Shown here one piece after another: positions 1 through 7,210 of a DNA stretch of 41,550 nucleotides. How positions within the stretch are numbered: position 1 is the stretch's first letter; every line of letters begins with the position of its first letter. Origin of the DNA: Candidatus Viridilinea mediisalina (GTDB lineage Bacteria; Chloroflexota; Chloroflexia; Chloroflexales; Chloroflexaceae). Position numbers and translations under genes: made by a program. The notes under the pieces are model-generated. The model did not search any database. It had not been told where the DNA came from and was given only the letters and a program-made list of their open reading frames with translations. The stretch covers positions 1-41,550 of the forward strand of contig NZ_NQWI01000038.1 in NCBI RefSeq assembly GCF_002532535.1, in the 5' to 3' direction.

Positions 1-129
1 GAAGCCCTCCCCGAACCCCTCCCGTTTACGATGCTTTATCTGAAGGACTATTGGATGCAAGTATAACATGTCATGGAACAACAAAGGCACAAGCGTTGGA
101 TTAGTCCTTAGGGTGCATCGGTGTCGGCG

Positions 130-138
130 TGGTATGAT
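130..138 (+). promoter_or_regulatory. Possible extended -10 promoter for the site-2 protease gene
   Basis: The sequence TGG-TATGAT fits an extended -10 element (TGn-TATAAT) and lies about 30 nt before the ATG at 168. No convincing -35 box is seen at normal spacing. A GAGGT ribosome-binding site follows at 160-164, unusually close to the start. This is a pattern match only. Confidence 0.35.
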
Positions 139-167
139 GTGCAGATGAGACGAAGCAATGAGGTACT

Positions 168-1298
168 ATGATTCACGATCCCTACTCCGACCACCCGGTA
201 GCCGAGATGCTCCGCACCGTTGTGGCGGAGGTGATGCTGATTGATGCGATTGAGACGGTGCGCCGTGGCGAACTGGAAGCGCCCCGTTTTGTCGGGCGGC
301 TCAGGTTGGAAGCCCAGGCGGCCTACGACCAGGTGAGTCCGCGTTTGCAGGCTATGGGCCTGCTGGGGCTGCTCCAAGAGGAGGGCGACCGCGCCGCACT
401 GGTGGTGTTGCCTGCCCTCGCGCCCCCGCCACCCTCGCGGCTCTGGTTGGCATTGTTGCTCTTCTTCCTCACCGTGGCTTCAACGATCCTCGTGGGCAGC
501 GCCCATTTCGATGTGGAAACAGGCACCGCCGGGTGGAATATCGGCAAGGGGATCGCCTTTAGCGCAGCGATCCTGGGCATTCTCTTGGCCCACGAACTGG
601 GCCATTATATTGTCGCCCGGCGCGAAGGGGTCGCGGTCAGTTACCCCTTTTTCATTCCTATGCCGCTCTTTCTTCTGGGTACCATGGGCGCGTTCATTTC
701 GATCAAAGAGCCGGTGCCCAACCGTCGTGCGCTCTTGGCAATTGCGATTGCTGGCCCGCTCGCTGGGCTTGTCGTTGCTATTCCGGTGCTGATCATCGGC
801 CTCGCACTCTCGCCGGTTCACAACGTCGTCGAGATGCAGGCGGCCCTTCCCGATACGGTCTTCTTCACCGAGGGCAACTCTATCCTCTATGCGGCCCTCA
901 AATTGCTCGTCTTTGGGCGCTTTCTGCCCGACGGCAATGAAGATGTCTACCTGCACCCCGTGGCTCTGGCGGGCTGGGCCGGGCTGCTCGTCACCGGCCT
1001 CAACCTCTTGCCCGCCGGGCAACTCGACGGCGGGCATATCTTCTATGCCCTCTTTGGCCCCAAGGCGGCCCAATTCATGAGCATGGCGGTGGCGGTGGGC
1101 CTACTTGCCATGGGCTTCATCTGGAGCGGCTGGTTCCTCTGGGCGATCATTATCGCCTTGTTAGGCCAATCACGCAGCCCGCTGCTCAACGAAATCACGC
1201 CGCTTGATCGGCGCTGGCGTGCCCTCGCCATCCTGGGGATCATCGTCTTTGTGCTGGTCTTTACCCCGGTGCCGATTGAGGAGCTTGTGGGGGTGTGA
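168..1298 (+). CDS. Site-2 protease family (M50) intramembrane zinc metalloprotease
   Basis: A 376-residue polytopic membrane protein. The zinc-binding HELGH motif is at residues 142-146, in the first part of the membrane domain. The second metal-ligand motif LDGGH is at 286-290, after an NLLPAGQ stretch. A GTMGAF loop and an AGPLAG segment lie between them. About 100 residues of soluble N-terminal region precede the membrane core. That layout resembles the plant/cyanobacterial EGY-type S2P homologues more than RseP, and no PDZ domain is visible. Members cut transmembrane segments of membrane-bound regulators or damaged proteins; the substrate here is unknown. The ATG at 168 has a GAGGT Shine-Dalgarno match at 160-164. 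The gene is monocistronic and converges on bchH across a repeat-filled gap. The family call is secure, the physiological role is not. Confidence 0.9.
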   Translation: MIHDPYSDHPVAEMLRTVVAEVMLIDAIETVRRGELEAPRFVGRLRLEAQAAYDQVSPRLQAMGLLGLLQEEGDRAALVVLPALAPPPPSRLWLALLLFFLTVASTILVGSAHFDVETGTAGWNIGKGIAFSAAILGILLAHELGHYIVARREGVAVSYPFFIPMPLFLLGTMGAFISIKEPVPNRRALLAIAIAGPLAGLVVAIPVLIIGLALSPVHNVVEMQAALPDTVFFTEGNSILYAALKLLVFGRFLPDGNEDVYLHPVALAGWAGLLVTGLNLLPAGQLDGGHIFYALFGPKAAQFMSMAVAVGLLAMGFIWSGWFLWAIIIALLGQSRSPLLNEITPLDRRWRALAILGIIVFVLVFTPVPIEELVGV

Positions 1299-1343
1299 GG
1301 TACAGTGAGAGTTTTTGAAGAGATGCAGAGTTATACCATTTAC

Positions 1344-1437
1344 GATTGTAGATTGCAGATTGCAGATTGCCGAACATGGCATTCCAATGGGCTTTAGCGT
1401 TCTTGATCATGCGGCATGTTCAAGGGTAATTGGTATT
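1344..1437 (-). repeat. Head-plus-heptamer-tail element, copy 1 (element E)
   Basis: Read on the minus strand, the element begins ATACCAATTACCCTTGAACA near 1437. It runs through a head of about 65 bp and ends in about four copies of the heptamer CAATCTG (or a variant) at 1344-1370. The same head occurs at 9125-9334 and 18072-18208, and its right half at 21485-21547. In the copy at 9125 the tail is a different heptamer, CTATCGG. Confidence 0.75.
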
Positions 1438-1440
1438 ATG

Positions 1441-1540
1441 CACCACAGAGACACCGAGAACACAGAGAGGTTTTTTGGGGCACGCTCCATTCCAACCTCT
1501 GTGTCCTCGGTGCATCTGTGGTTCAATCCTCGGTACCTCT
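1441..1540. repeat. CACAGAG-type inverted repeat pair
   Basis: Two facing copies of a purine-rich unit (ACCACAGAGACACCGAGAAC and its complement) lie at about 1442-1470 and 1494-1524. Related units occur at 18040-18070, 19591-19625, 19733-19917 and 38149-38185. When translated, the family gives the HRxTExTE-like peptides that are often annotated as spurious hypothetical proteins. The rest of the 1299-1549 gap holds only element E and this pair. No gene is visible there. Confidence 0.75.
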
Positions 1541-1549
1541 TCAAAACCT

Positions 1550-4500
1550 CTAGCTCACGCCCTCCAGCCGATCTTCCAGGTCGGCATAGAGTTCGCGTAG
1601 CTTATCGAGTGTCTCGTCGTCGGTCTGCCAGATGCCTCGGCTGTTGGCCTCGAGCAGACGGCCTACGGCGTTGCGCGTTGCCTCCGGGTTGGCCGCTTCG
1701 AGGCGCTGGCGCATGGCATCGTCGAGGACGAAGGTGTTGGCCGCTTCGTCGTAGACCCACTTGTCTACCGCTTCGGTGGTCGCGCTCCAGCCGAGCATGT
1801 AGGTAAAGCGGTTGGCAATCTCGGCGGCCCCGTTGTGGCCGTGTTTGAGCATGCCTTCGTACCACTTGGGGTTGAGCAGCTTGGTGCGATACTCTACGCG
1901 CAGCACCTGGTCGAGACTCTGCACTTTGGTCTCAGCCGTAAAGCTCTCGACATAGTTGAGGGCTACGCTCTTGCCGGTGGCCCGTTCGGCGGCAGCCTTG
2001 AGCGCTCCGGAGTAGCCGTAGTAGTGCTGCATGTCGGTTAGGCCGTACTCAACGCTGTCAATCTCCTGCGCCACCCGGCCTACCGTCTTGAGCAACGAGC
2101 GTAGCACTTCGGGCTGGGCCTGGCCCGCCTTCTCGCCGCCAAAGGCAAAGGCGTTGCGCTTGATGAAGAGCTCCTCTAGGTCTTGGCGCTCCTCCCAAGC
2201 TCCGCCGTCAATCGCCTCGTCCACATCGGTGCCATAGGTACCCTCGGCCTGGGTGAAGACCCGCGCCGTCGCCTGCTCCCACTCTTTGCCCTCAGCCAGC
2301 ATGGCGTTGACATGCTTACGGATGAAGTTCTGATCCTCCGGCTCATCGGCAGCAGCCGCCTCGCGCACCAGGCGATCAAGCAGGTCAATCGTGCCCGCAA
2401 AGGTATCGCGGAAGATGCCCGAGGCGGTCATGAGCACGTCTACACGGGGACGCCCCAACTCTTCCAAGGGAATCAACTCGTAGCGTCCAATCTTCCCCTG
2501 GCCATCCTTGAGCGGGCGGGCGCCGATCAGCCCCAGGATGACACCAATCGACTCACCCTTGGTCTTGATCGCGTCCAAGCCCCAGAGCACCTGGGCGATG
2601 GTCTCGGGGAACTCGCCGTCGTGTTCGGCTATGTGGGCCTGGATCAGCGCCTCGGCAATCCGTACCCCACGCTGGTAGGCGCTATCCGAGGGTACGCGGA
2701 AGGGGTCAAGGCTATGGATATTGCGCCCCGTCGGCAGCACGGCCAAACCATCGCGGATCAGGTCGCCACCGGGGGCGGCAGGGATATACTTGCCCTCCAA
2801 GCCATGCAGCAGGTAGTCCAACTCCTGGGTATTATCCTTGAGCGCCGCCAACATGCCGCGCCCGTGTTCGGCCAGCGGATTGAGCGCCATCGCCCAGGGC
2901 ACCACCTCAGAGACATTGAAGGTAGCGCGCCACGCCGCATCGGGCTTCTCGCTGCCCAAGATAGCCCGGCGCACCCAGTCATTACAGGCCGCCTCAAGCT
3001 GATCGCGCACCTGCAGGGCCGCTTGGTCGCCACGCCGCGCCGCGTGGAGCAGGGCACCATAGCTATCGAAGGGCTGCATGAGACTACTCAGATCGGGGCG
3101 CTGCCGCAGTGCATTGAGCGCCAGATCGCCCAAGCCCTGATTGCCATCACGCGGCACCTTGAGCGCCTCAACAATCAGGGTGAGCTGCTCATCCGCTTCA
3201 GGCGCACTCCCCAAGATATGCAGCGTGCCCGTGATCAGCGTGCCCTCCAACTCACGCATGTAGGCATAGGCGCGGCCCACAAAGTCGCCAAAGGGCTCAT
3301 CGGGACGGCGGGCCAACTCCACCTCAAGGTTGAGCAGGTCAATCTTCTGCAGAATCGCCGTCTCCACATCGCTATCGGCGGCGCGATCCTCACGTCCGGG
3401 GCCACCAACGCCGCGATACTCCTCCAGCAGATCCTTCAGCCCTTGCAACTCCTTGTAGAGACCAGCGCGGCCATAGGGCGGAATGGCGTGGCCAATGATC
3501 GTCGCATAGCCGCGCCGCTTGGCAATATTCGCCTCGGCAGGGTTGTTAATCGGGTAGACATAGAACTGCGGGCGGTCACCAAGCAGCACATCGGACCAAC
3601 AGTTGCCGGTCATGCCCAACTGCACCCCAGGCATCCACTCAGCGGTGCCGTGCATGCCCATATGGATCACCGCATCGGCCCCAAACTCCTCGCTCAGATA
3701 CTTGTAGAAGAGGATATACTGGTGGTGGGGCGTATTCTCGCGGTCAAAGAGCAGGCGCATGGGGTCGCCCGGCATACCAATGATCGGCTGGACACCAATA
3801 TAGACATTGCCGATCCGCATGCCGCCCAAGCGCACACGGTCGCGCCCGGCGGGGGCAATATCACCGGGGAAGGCCCCCCAACGGGAGCCAACGCGCTCCT
3901 GATCGTCGGGGCATACCCAAGTATTGAAGGCATGCTGATCAACCGTGGGCAGATTGATCGGCGGATGGTTTGGCGGCACATCATTCAAATCGGCGCGCAG
4001 CGAACCCTCAAGGCAGCGCGTAAGCGTCGCGGGATCGCGTGGATACTCGCCTACCGTGTAGCCCGCCGCTTTGAGCTGGTCGAGCAGCGCAATCAGACTG
4101 GCGGGCACATCGAGCAGCGCCGCAGTGGCCGTATTGCCCTGGTTGGGCGGGTAGTTATAGACCACCAGCGCAACCTTCTTGTCGCGGTTGGCGGTCTTGC
4201 GCAGCTTGGTATAGCCATAGAGTTGCTTGCCAAGGCGCGCGAGGCGGTCGGGCACGGTATGGATCTCACTGCCGCGCATGCCCCCCAACACCACGGGCGC
4301 AATCGCGCCATCCATCTCAGGCAGCGAATAGATCATCGTCGCCTGCAGCGGCCCCACCCCATGCTCGCGCCAATTCTCCTCATCTTGCACAAAGAGAGGC
4401 GAAGCAACCACATAGGGCACATCGAGCTTCGAGAGCAGTTCACGCGCAACCGCAACGGTCAAGCCAGCCTTACTAGAGCCAGCGGGGCCACCGACGAGCG

Positions 4501-5449
4501 GAAAGCCCATCGTATTGACCACCGCATCCACACCGAGCTTACCGAGCCACTCACGCACCACCACATGGCTCTCGATGCCCTGCACAAAGATGGGCAGCAC
4601 ACGCAGATTGGCCGCTTCTAGGGCGTGGACAACATCATTATGGTAACTCGTGCCGCCCAAGATATGGCTACGGAACGAAAGCAGCGCCACAGTACCGAGT
4701 GGTTCAGGCGGCTTAGGCATGCCCCGTTTGGTCGCTTTGGCCCGCTGTTTCCGATAATCCTTCTCCCAGCGCACATACTCATCGGGCTTGGCAAAATACT
4801 TAGGCGCTTCAGGGTGGGCAAAGCCCATATCGGGCACCACCACTGGCGGCGGCACCTGCAACTTAGGCATGCCGCAATACTCGCGCATAATCAGCTTAAA
4901 CATCGCAGCCGTATTGGCCACATTGCGCGTACTCCAGTAGGTACTCACATTGACCCAGTTGCGGAAATCGTTCAGCCGCTTACCAGGCAGAAAGTTGATC
5001 AACTTACTGGTAATCTTTTGCAGCTTGACATACCCATAAAGCGCATCTTCTTCACGGTTACCGACGAGCAACTTCGCCACATTCTGCACCGGCTTGGGCA
5101 TACCGCCCCCGCCACCCTTGCCGCCCATGGCATAGCCACCAACCTTCGTCAGGCGCATCACCTCCGGCAGACTCTCGAAGGCAAAGACGACGGGCGGGGT
5201 CGTGCGTTCAACCGCAGGCACCAACCACTCGGCACTCTCGGCCAGCGAAATGAGCGAAATGATCACACATGCAGCGCGGCCCAAGGCTGCTTCTACCTCA
5301 GCCGGGCGCTGTTGCAGATCACGATCCTCGAAGATATGGAGGCGAAAACCGGGCACATCCTTGCGGACCTCCGCTTCTGCCTGGTTAAACAGCCCCTGGC
5401 TGTAGCGTTGCAAGCCCAGCACGAGCACAAACTCAACTTTGCGCGCCAT
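1550..5449 (-). CDS. bchH: Magnesium-protoporphyrin IX chelatase, subunit H
   Basis: A 1299-residue protein of the BchH/ChlH/CobN large-subunit family, at the expected length. BchH binds protoporphyrin IX and, with the AAA+ subunits BchI and BchD, inserts Mg2+ with ATP hydrolysis. This is the first committed step of bacteriochlorophyll synthesis. The N-terminal BchH-specific region is present (MARKVEFVLVLGLQRYSQ onward, including the FESLPEVMRLTK stretch). So is the conserved core HMGMHGTAEWMPG followed by CWSDVLLGDRPQFYVYPINN and EANIAKRRG. These match Mg-chelatase H better than cobaltochelatase CobN. The ATG at 5449 is preceded on the minus strand by AGGGGGG, a good ribosome-binding site. 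No bchI, bchD or other pigment gene is next to it. Phototrophic Chloroflexi and Chlorobi often carry several H paralogues (bchH/S/T). Which one this is cannot be decided here. Confidence 0.93.
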   Translation of the reverse strand: MARKVEFVLVLGLQRYSQGLFNQAEAEVRKDVPGFRLHIFEDRDLQQRPAEVEAALGRAACVIISLISLAESAEWLVPAVERTTPPVVFAFESLPEVMRLTKVGGYAMGGKGGGGGMPKPVQNVAKLLVGNREEDALYGYVKLQKITSKLINFLPGKRLNDFRNWVNVSTYWSTRNVANTAAMFKLIMREYCGMPKLQVPPPVVVPDMGFAHPEAPKYFAKPDEYVRWEKDYRKQRAKATKRGMPKPPEPLGTVALLSFRSHILGGTSYHNDVVHALEAANLRVLPIFVQGIESHVVVREWLGKLGVDAVVNTMGFPLVGGPAGSSKAGLTVAVARELLSKLDVPYVVASPLFVQDEENWREHGVGPLQATMIYSLPEMDGAIAPVVLGGMRGSEIHTVPDRLARLGKQLYGYTKLRKTANRDKKVALVVYNYPPNQGNTATAALLDVPASLIALLDQLKAAGYTVGEYPRDPATLTRCLEGSLRADLNDVPPNHPPINLPTVDQHAFNTWVCPDDQERVGSRWGAFPGDIAPAGRDRVRLGGMRIGNVYIGVQPIIGMPGDPMRLLFDRENTPHHQYILFYKYLSEEFGADAVIHMGMHGTAEWMPGVQLGMTGNCWSDVLLGDRPQFYVYPINNPAEANIAKRRGYATIIGHAIPPYGRAGLYKELQGLKDLLEEYRGVGGPGREDRAADSDVETAILQKIDLLNLEVELARRPDEPFGDFVGRAYAYMRELEGTLITGTLHILGSAPEADEQLTLIVEALKVPRDGNQGLGDLALNALRQRPDLSSLMQPFDSYGALLHAARRGDQAALQVRDQLEAACNDWVRRAILGSEKPDAAWRATFNVSEVVPWAMALNPLAEHGRGMLAALKDNTQELDYLLHGLEGKYIPAAPGGDLIRDGLAVLPTGRNIHSLDPFRVPSDSAYQRGVRIAEALIQAHIAEHDGEFPETIAQVLWGLDAIKTKGESIGVILGLIGARPLKDGQGKIGRYELIPLEELGRPRVDVLMTASGIFRDTFAGTIDLLDRLVREAAAADEPEDQNFIRKHVNAMLAEGKEWEQATARVFTQAEGTYGTDVDEAIDGGAWEERQDLEELFIKRNAFAFGGEKAGQAQPEVLRSLLKTVGRVAQEIDSVEYGLTDMQHYYGYSGALKAAAERATGKSVALNYVESFTAETKVQSLDQVLRVEYRTKLLNPKWYEGMLKHGHNGAAEIANRFTYMLGWSATTEAVDKWVYDEAANTFVLDDAMRQRLEAANPEATRNAVGRLLEANSRGIWQTDDETLDKLRELYADLEDRLEGVS

Positions 5450-5499
5450 TGCACCCCCCTAGAACTCTTGTCGTAGCGTTGGAGAACTGGTGTGCTATG

Positions 5500-5601
5500 A
5501 GAGGCTGTCTGAAAAATCTATGAACTGGCGTTGGAGTGCCGGCTTCAGCCGGCTAAAGCCGGCACTCCAACGCGTGCCCACTAGCTTTTCAGACAGCTTC
5601 T
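5500..5601. repeat. MITE-like palindrome A, copy 1
   Basis: The outer inverted repeats are AGAGGCTGTCTGAAAA (5500-5515) and its near-complement at 5586-5601. Inside is a nested palindrome, GTTGGAGTGCCGGCTT with its complement, at about 5529-5572. It is nearly identical to 6823-6924 and partly to 21393-21468. It sits in the divergent bchH/glycosyltransferase gap. No ORF lies inside, so any movement would need a transposase from elsewhere. Confidence 0.8.
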
Positions 5602-5734
5602 GAGCTACTAGCACCCAACTCATCCCACGCTGAACTGCTTGGTCAGATACGCACTATATTAGCGTAAAAACCCGAAAAAGGGTAGTTGTTGCATCCCATG
5701 TGCAAACTATGGTACGAGGCTGGCTGGCGTCAGG

Positions 5735-5765
5735 TTTAGCCAGTACATGGTAGTCTATGTATAAT
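5735..5765 (+). promoter_or_regulatory. Possible sigma-70-type promoter for the glycosyltransferase gene
   Basis: A perfect TATAAT lies at 5760-5765, with a weak TTTAGC at 5735-5740 (spacer 19) as a possible -35. It ends 65 nt before the ATG at 5831. The rest of the bchH/glycosyltransferase gap (5450-5830) contains palindrome A copy 1 and nothing else recognisable. Confidence 0.4.
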
Positions 5766-5830
5766 GGGGGGGAAGACAAAAACCTGCACTGCTTTCGTTC
5801 CTCACCTATCCAAGAAATCGAGTAATACCC

Positions 5831-6835
5831 ATGCAGACACAGCCTGACTTCGCAGTAGACGTGATGGTTGCCACCTGTAACCGTGCCCAATTGATTACAC
5901 CGATTGTAGAGAGTCTGCGTAACTCTACCGGGGTTGATCTGAGGGTCTGGATTATGGACCAGAGTGATAATGACGCCACAGCGGAGGTAGTGCAACGGCT
6001 TGCCCAAGCCGACCCACGCATCAACTATGTCCGCATTGAGGTCAAAGGGTGGAGTACCGCCCATAACATTGGTGCCAGTTTGGGTCAAGCACCCTATCTG
6101 CTCTTCACCGATGATGATTGTCGTGTTGATCCCGGCTGGGCGGCAGCGCTCGCCTCAAGCTTGGCGGATCAGCAGACATGGGGCGCTTTTGGGCGTATTC
6201 TCGATGAAACGACAGAACAGTCCGCCTCCGACGATGTTACCCCCGGCTTGCGCTTGGCGGTCAAAATGAGCACCGAGCGAGCGGTCTATCGTGATAATCG
6301 CTTCAATCTAGGTTTTGGCCACGGGGCCAACATGAGCTTGCGCCGCGATGCCTGGCAACGCCTCGGTGGTTTCGATGAGGCGCTGGGGCCAGGGGCGGTG
6401 CTGCGCTCTGGGGCTGATCGTGACATTGGCTACCGCATTTTGGCCGAGGGGGGCCAGATTGTCTACACCCCCGATGCCTTGGTCTACCATAATCAGTGGC
6501 GTAATTGGCCCGCCGTTTGGCGTGCTTTTCGGAACTATGGGATTGGAACCGGGGCAACCGCAGGCAAGTATCTGCGCTATGGTGATCTGGGCGGCCTCGT
6601 ATTGCTGATTGAATGGGTGTTGAACCAAGGGCTACGGCAAGTGCTCTCCGGTCTAATCAAATGGAGAAGTTGGCAAAAGACCGCCATTGGCTTGCAGCAG
6701 TTCGTGATGCCTTTGTATGGCCTCGTGCGTAGCCTGCGCGTCCCGCTCTCGCGGGAGCATCGGGTCTATAAGATCACCAAGTCACGCGCCTATCGGCTTG
6801 GCTATGGTAAGGATGAGCCCTCAGAGGCTCTCTGA
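5831..6835 (+). CDS. Glycosyltransferase family 2 protein
   Basis: A 334-residue GT-A fold glycosyltransferase. The N-terminal strand DVMVATCNRA starts the nucleotide-binding fold. The metal/nucleotide motif is TDDDCRVDPGW, with the Asp triplet at residues 94-96. An acceptor-side region follows (GANMSLRRDAW then GGFDEALG) with an ADRDIGYRI stretch, which fits the ED-type catalytic-base region of GT2 enzymes. The C-terminal 100 residues contain amphipathic or hydrophobic stretches that may attach it to the membrane. Donor and acceptor sugars cannot be predicted. Envelope or exopolysaccharide synthesis is likely. Start at 5831: the ribosome-binding site is weak. The last codons and stop (EAL-stop) lie inside palindrome A copy 2, so the natural C-terminus has probably been changed by insertion. 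Confidence 0.88.
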   Translation: MQTQPDFAVDVMVATCNRAQLITPIVESLRNSTGVDLRVWIMDQSDNDATAEVVQRLAQADPRINYVRIEVKGWSTAHNIGASLGQAPYLLFTDDDCRVDPGWAAALASSLADQQTWGAFGRILDETTEQSASDDVTPGLRLAVKMSTERAVYRDNRFNLGFGHGANMSLRRDAWQRLGGFDEALGPGAVLRSGADRDIGYRILAEGGQIVYTPDALVYHNQWRNWPAVWRAFRNYGIGTGATAGKYLRYGDLGGLVLLIEWVLNQGLRQVLSGLIKWRSWQKTAIGLQQFVMPLYGLVRSLRVPLSREHRVYKITKSRAYRLGYGKDEPSEAL

Positions 6836-6924
6836 AAAGTCTATGAACTGGCGTTGGAGTGCCGGCTTCAGCCGGCTAAAGCCGGCACTCCAACGTATAC
6901 CCACGAGCTTTTCAGACAGCCTCT
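6823..6924. repeat. MITE-like palindrome A, copy 2, overlapping the glycosyltransferase 3' end
   Basis: Terminal inverted repeats of 17 bp lie at 6823-6839 and 6908-6924 with a single mismatch. The inner nested palindrome is the same as at 5529-5572. The left terminus covers the last codons and the TGA of the glycosyltransferase at 6833-6835. Confidence 0.8.
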
Positions 6925-6980
6925 CACAGGTCTAGCAGACCTGCGAGGGCTGGTGCTTGGGGCTACGCCCCAAACCCCGT

Positions 6981-7026
6981 TTGTTGTTCCGTATTGGCGG
7001 CGAAGCCACCAAACACGGAACAACAA
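6981..7026. repeat. Inverted repeat D, copy 1
   Basis: A perfect 12-bp inverted repeat: TTGTTGTTCCGT at 6981-6992 and its complement at 7015-7026, around a GGCGGCGAAGCC-type core. It is related in layout to the longer hairpin at 25247-25307. Confidence 0.65.
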
Positions 7027-7031
7027 GAGTT

Positions 7032-7147
7032 GTTAGCGCGAAGAAGTTCTGGGCCGCGCCGCTTGGCTTCGACAGGCTGGTTTCGGCAGGCTCAACCACC
7101 GAGCCAGCGTCGCGGTGGCTGCGAACCCAAGGCTTCTTCGCGCTAAC
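7032..7147. repeat. MITE-like palindrome C, copy 1
   Basis: Perfect 15-bp terminal inverted repeats, GTTAGCGCGAAGAAG at 7032-7046 and its complement at 7133-7147, flank a core containing CTTCGACAGGCT-type sequence. Further copies are at 14154-14305, 41350-41480 and, in diverged form, at 25168 onward. The whole 6836-7210 gap is made of palindromes A, D and C plus the hairpin at 7161-7181. Confidence 0.75.
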
Positions 7148-7160
7148 AAAGAGTTTTTTT

Positions 7161-7181
7161 GGGGGAGGCGAAGCCTCCCCC
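7161..7181. other. Strong GC hairpin before the K+ importer gene
   Basis: A 9-bp perfect stem, GGGGGAGGC / GCCTCCCCC, with a GAA loop. It follows a run of seven T and precedes AAA. The T run is on the wrong side for a Rho-independent terminator in either direction. It ends 29 nt before the ATG at 7211, so it could occlude or stabilise the leader if transcribed. Confidence 0.5.
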
Positions 7182-7210
7182 AAACCCCCGCCGATGGTAT
7201 AAGGCTTTTC

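Noticed and set aside
1315-1806. Plus-strand frame containing an HRDTENTE peptide
   Set aside because: This is the known spurious translation of CACAGAG-type intergenic repeats and it runs antisense into bchH.
2183-4621. 812-codon open frame on the plus strand, antisense to bchH
   Set aside because: The minus-strand frame encodes an intact, clearly recognisable BchH. The plus-strand translation has no domain and follows from the codon bias of the real gene.
7161-7181. Rho-independent terminator
   Set aside because: The T run precedes the hairpin and an A run follows it, so no U tract follows the stem on either strand.
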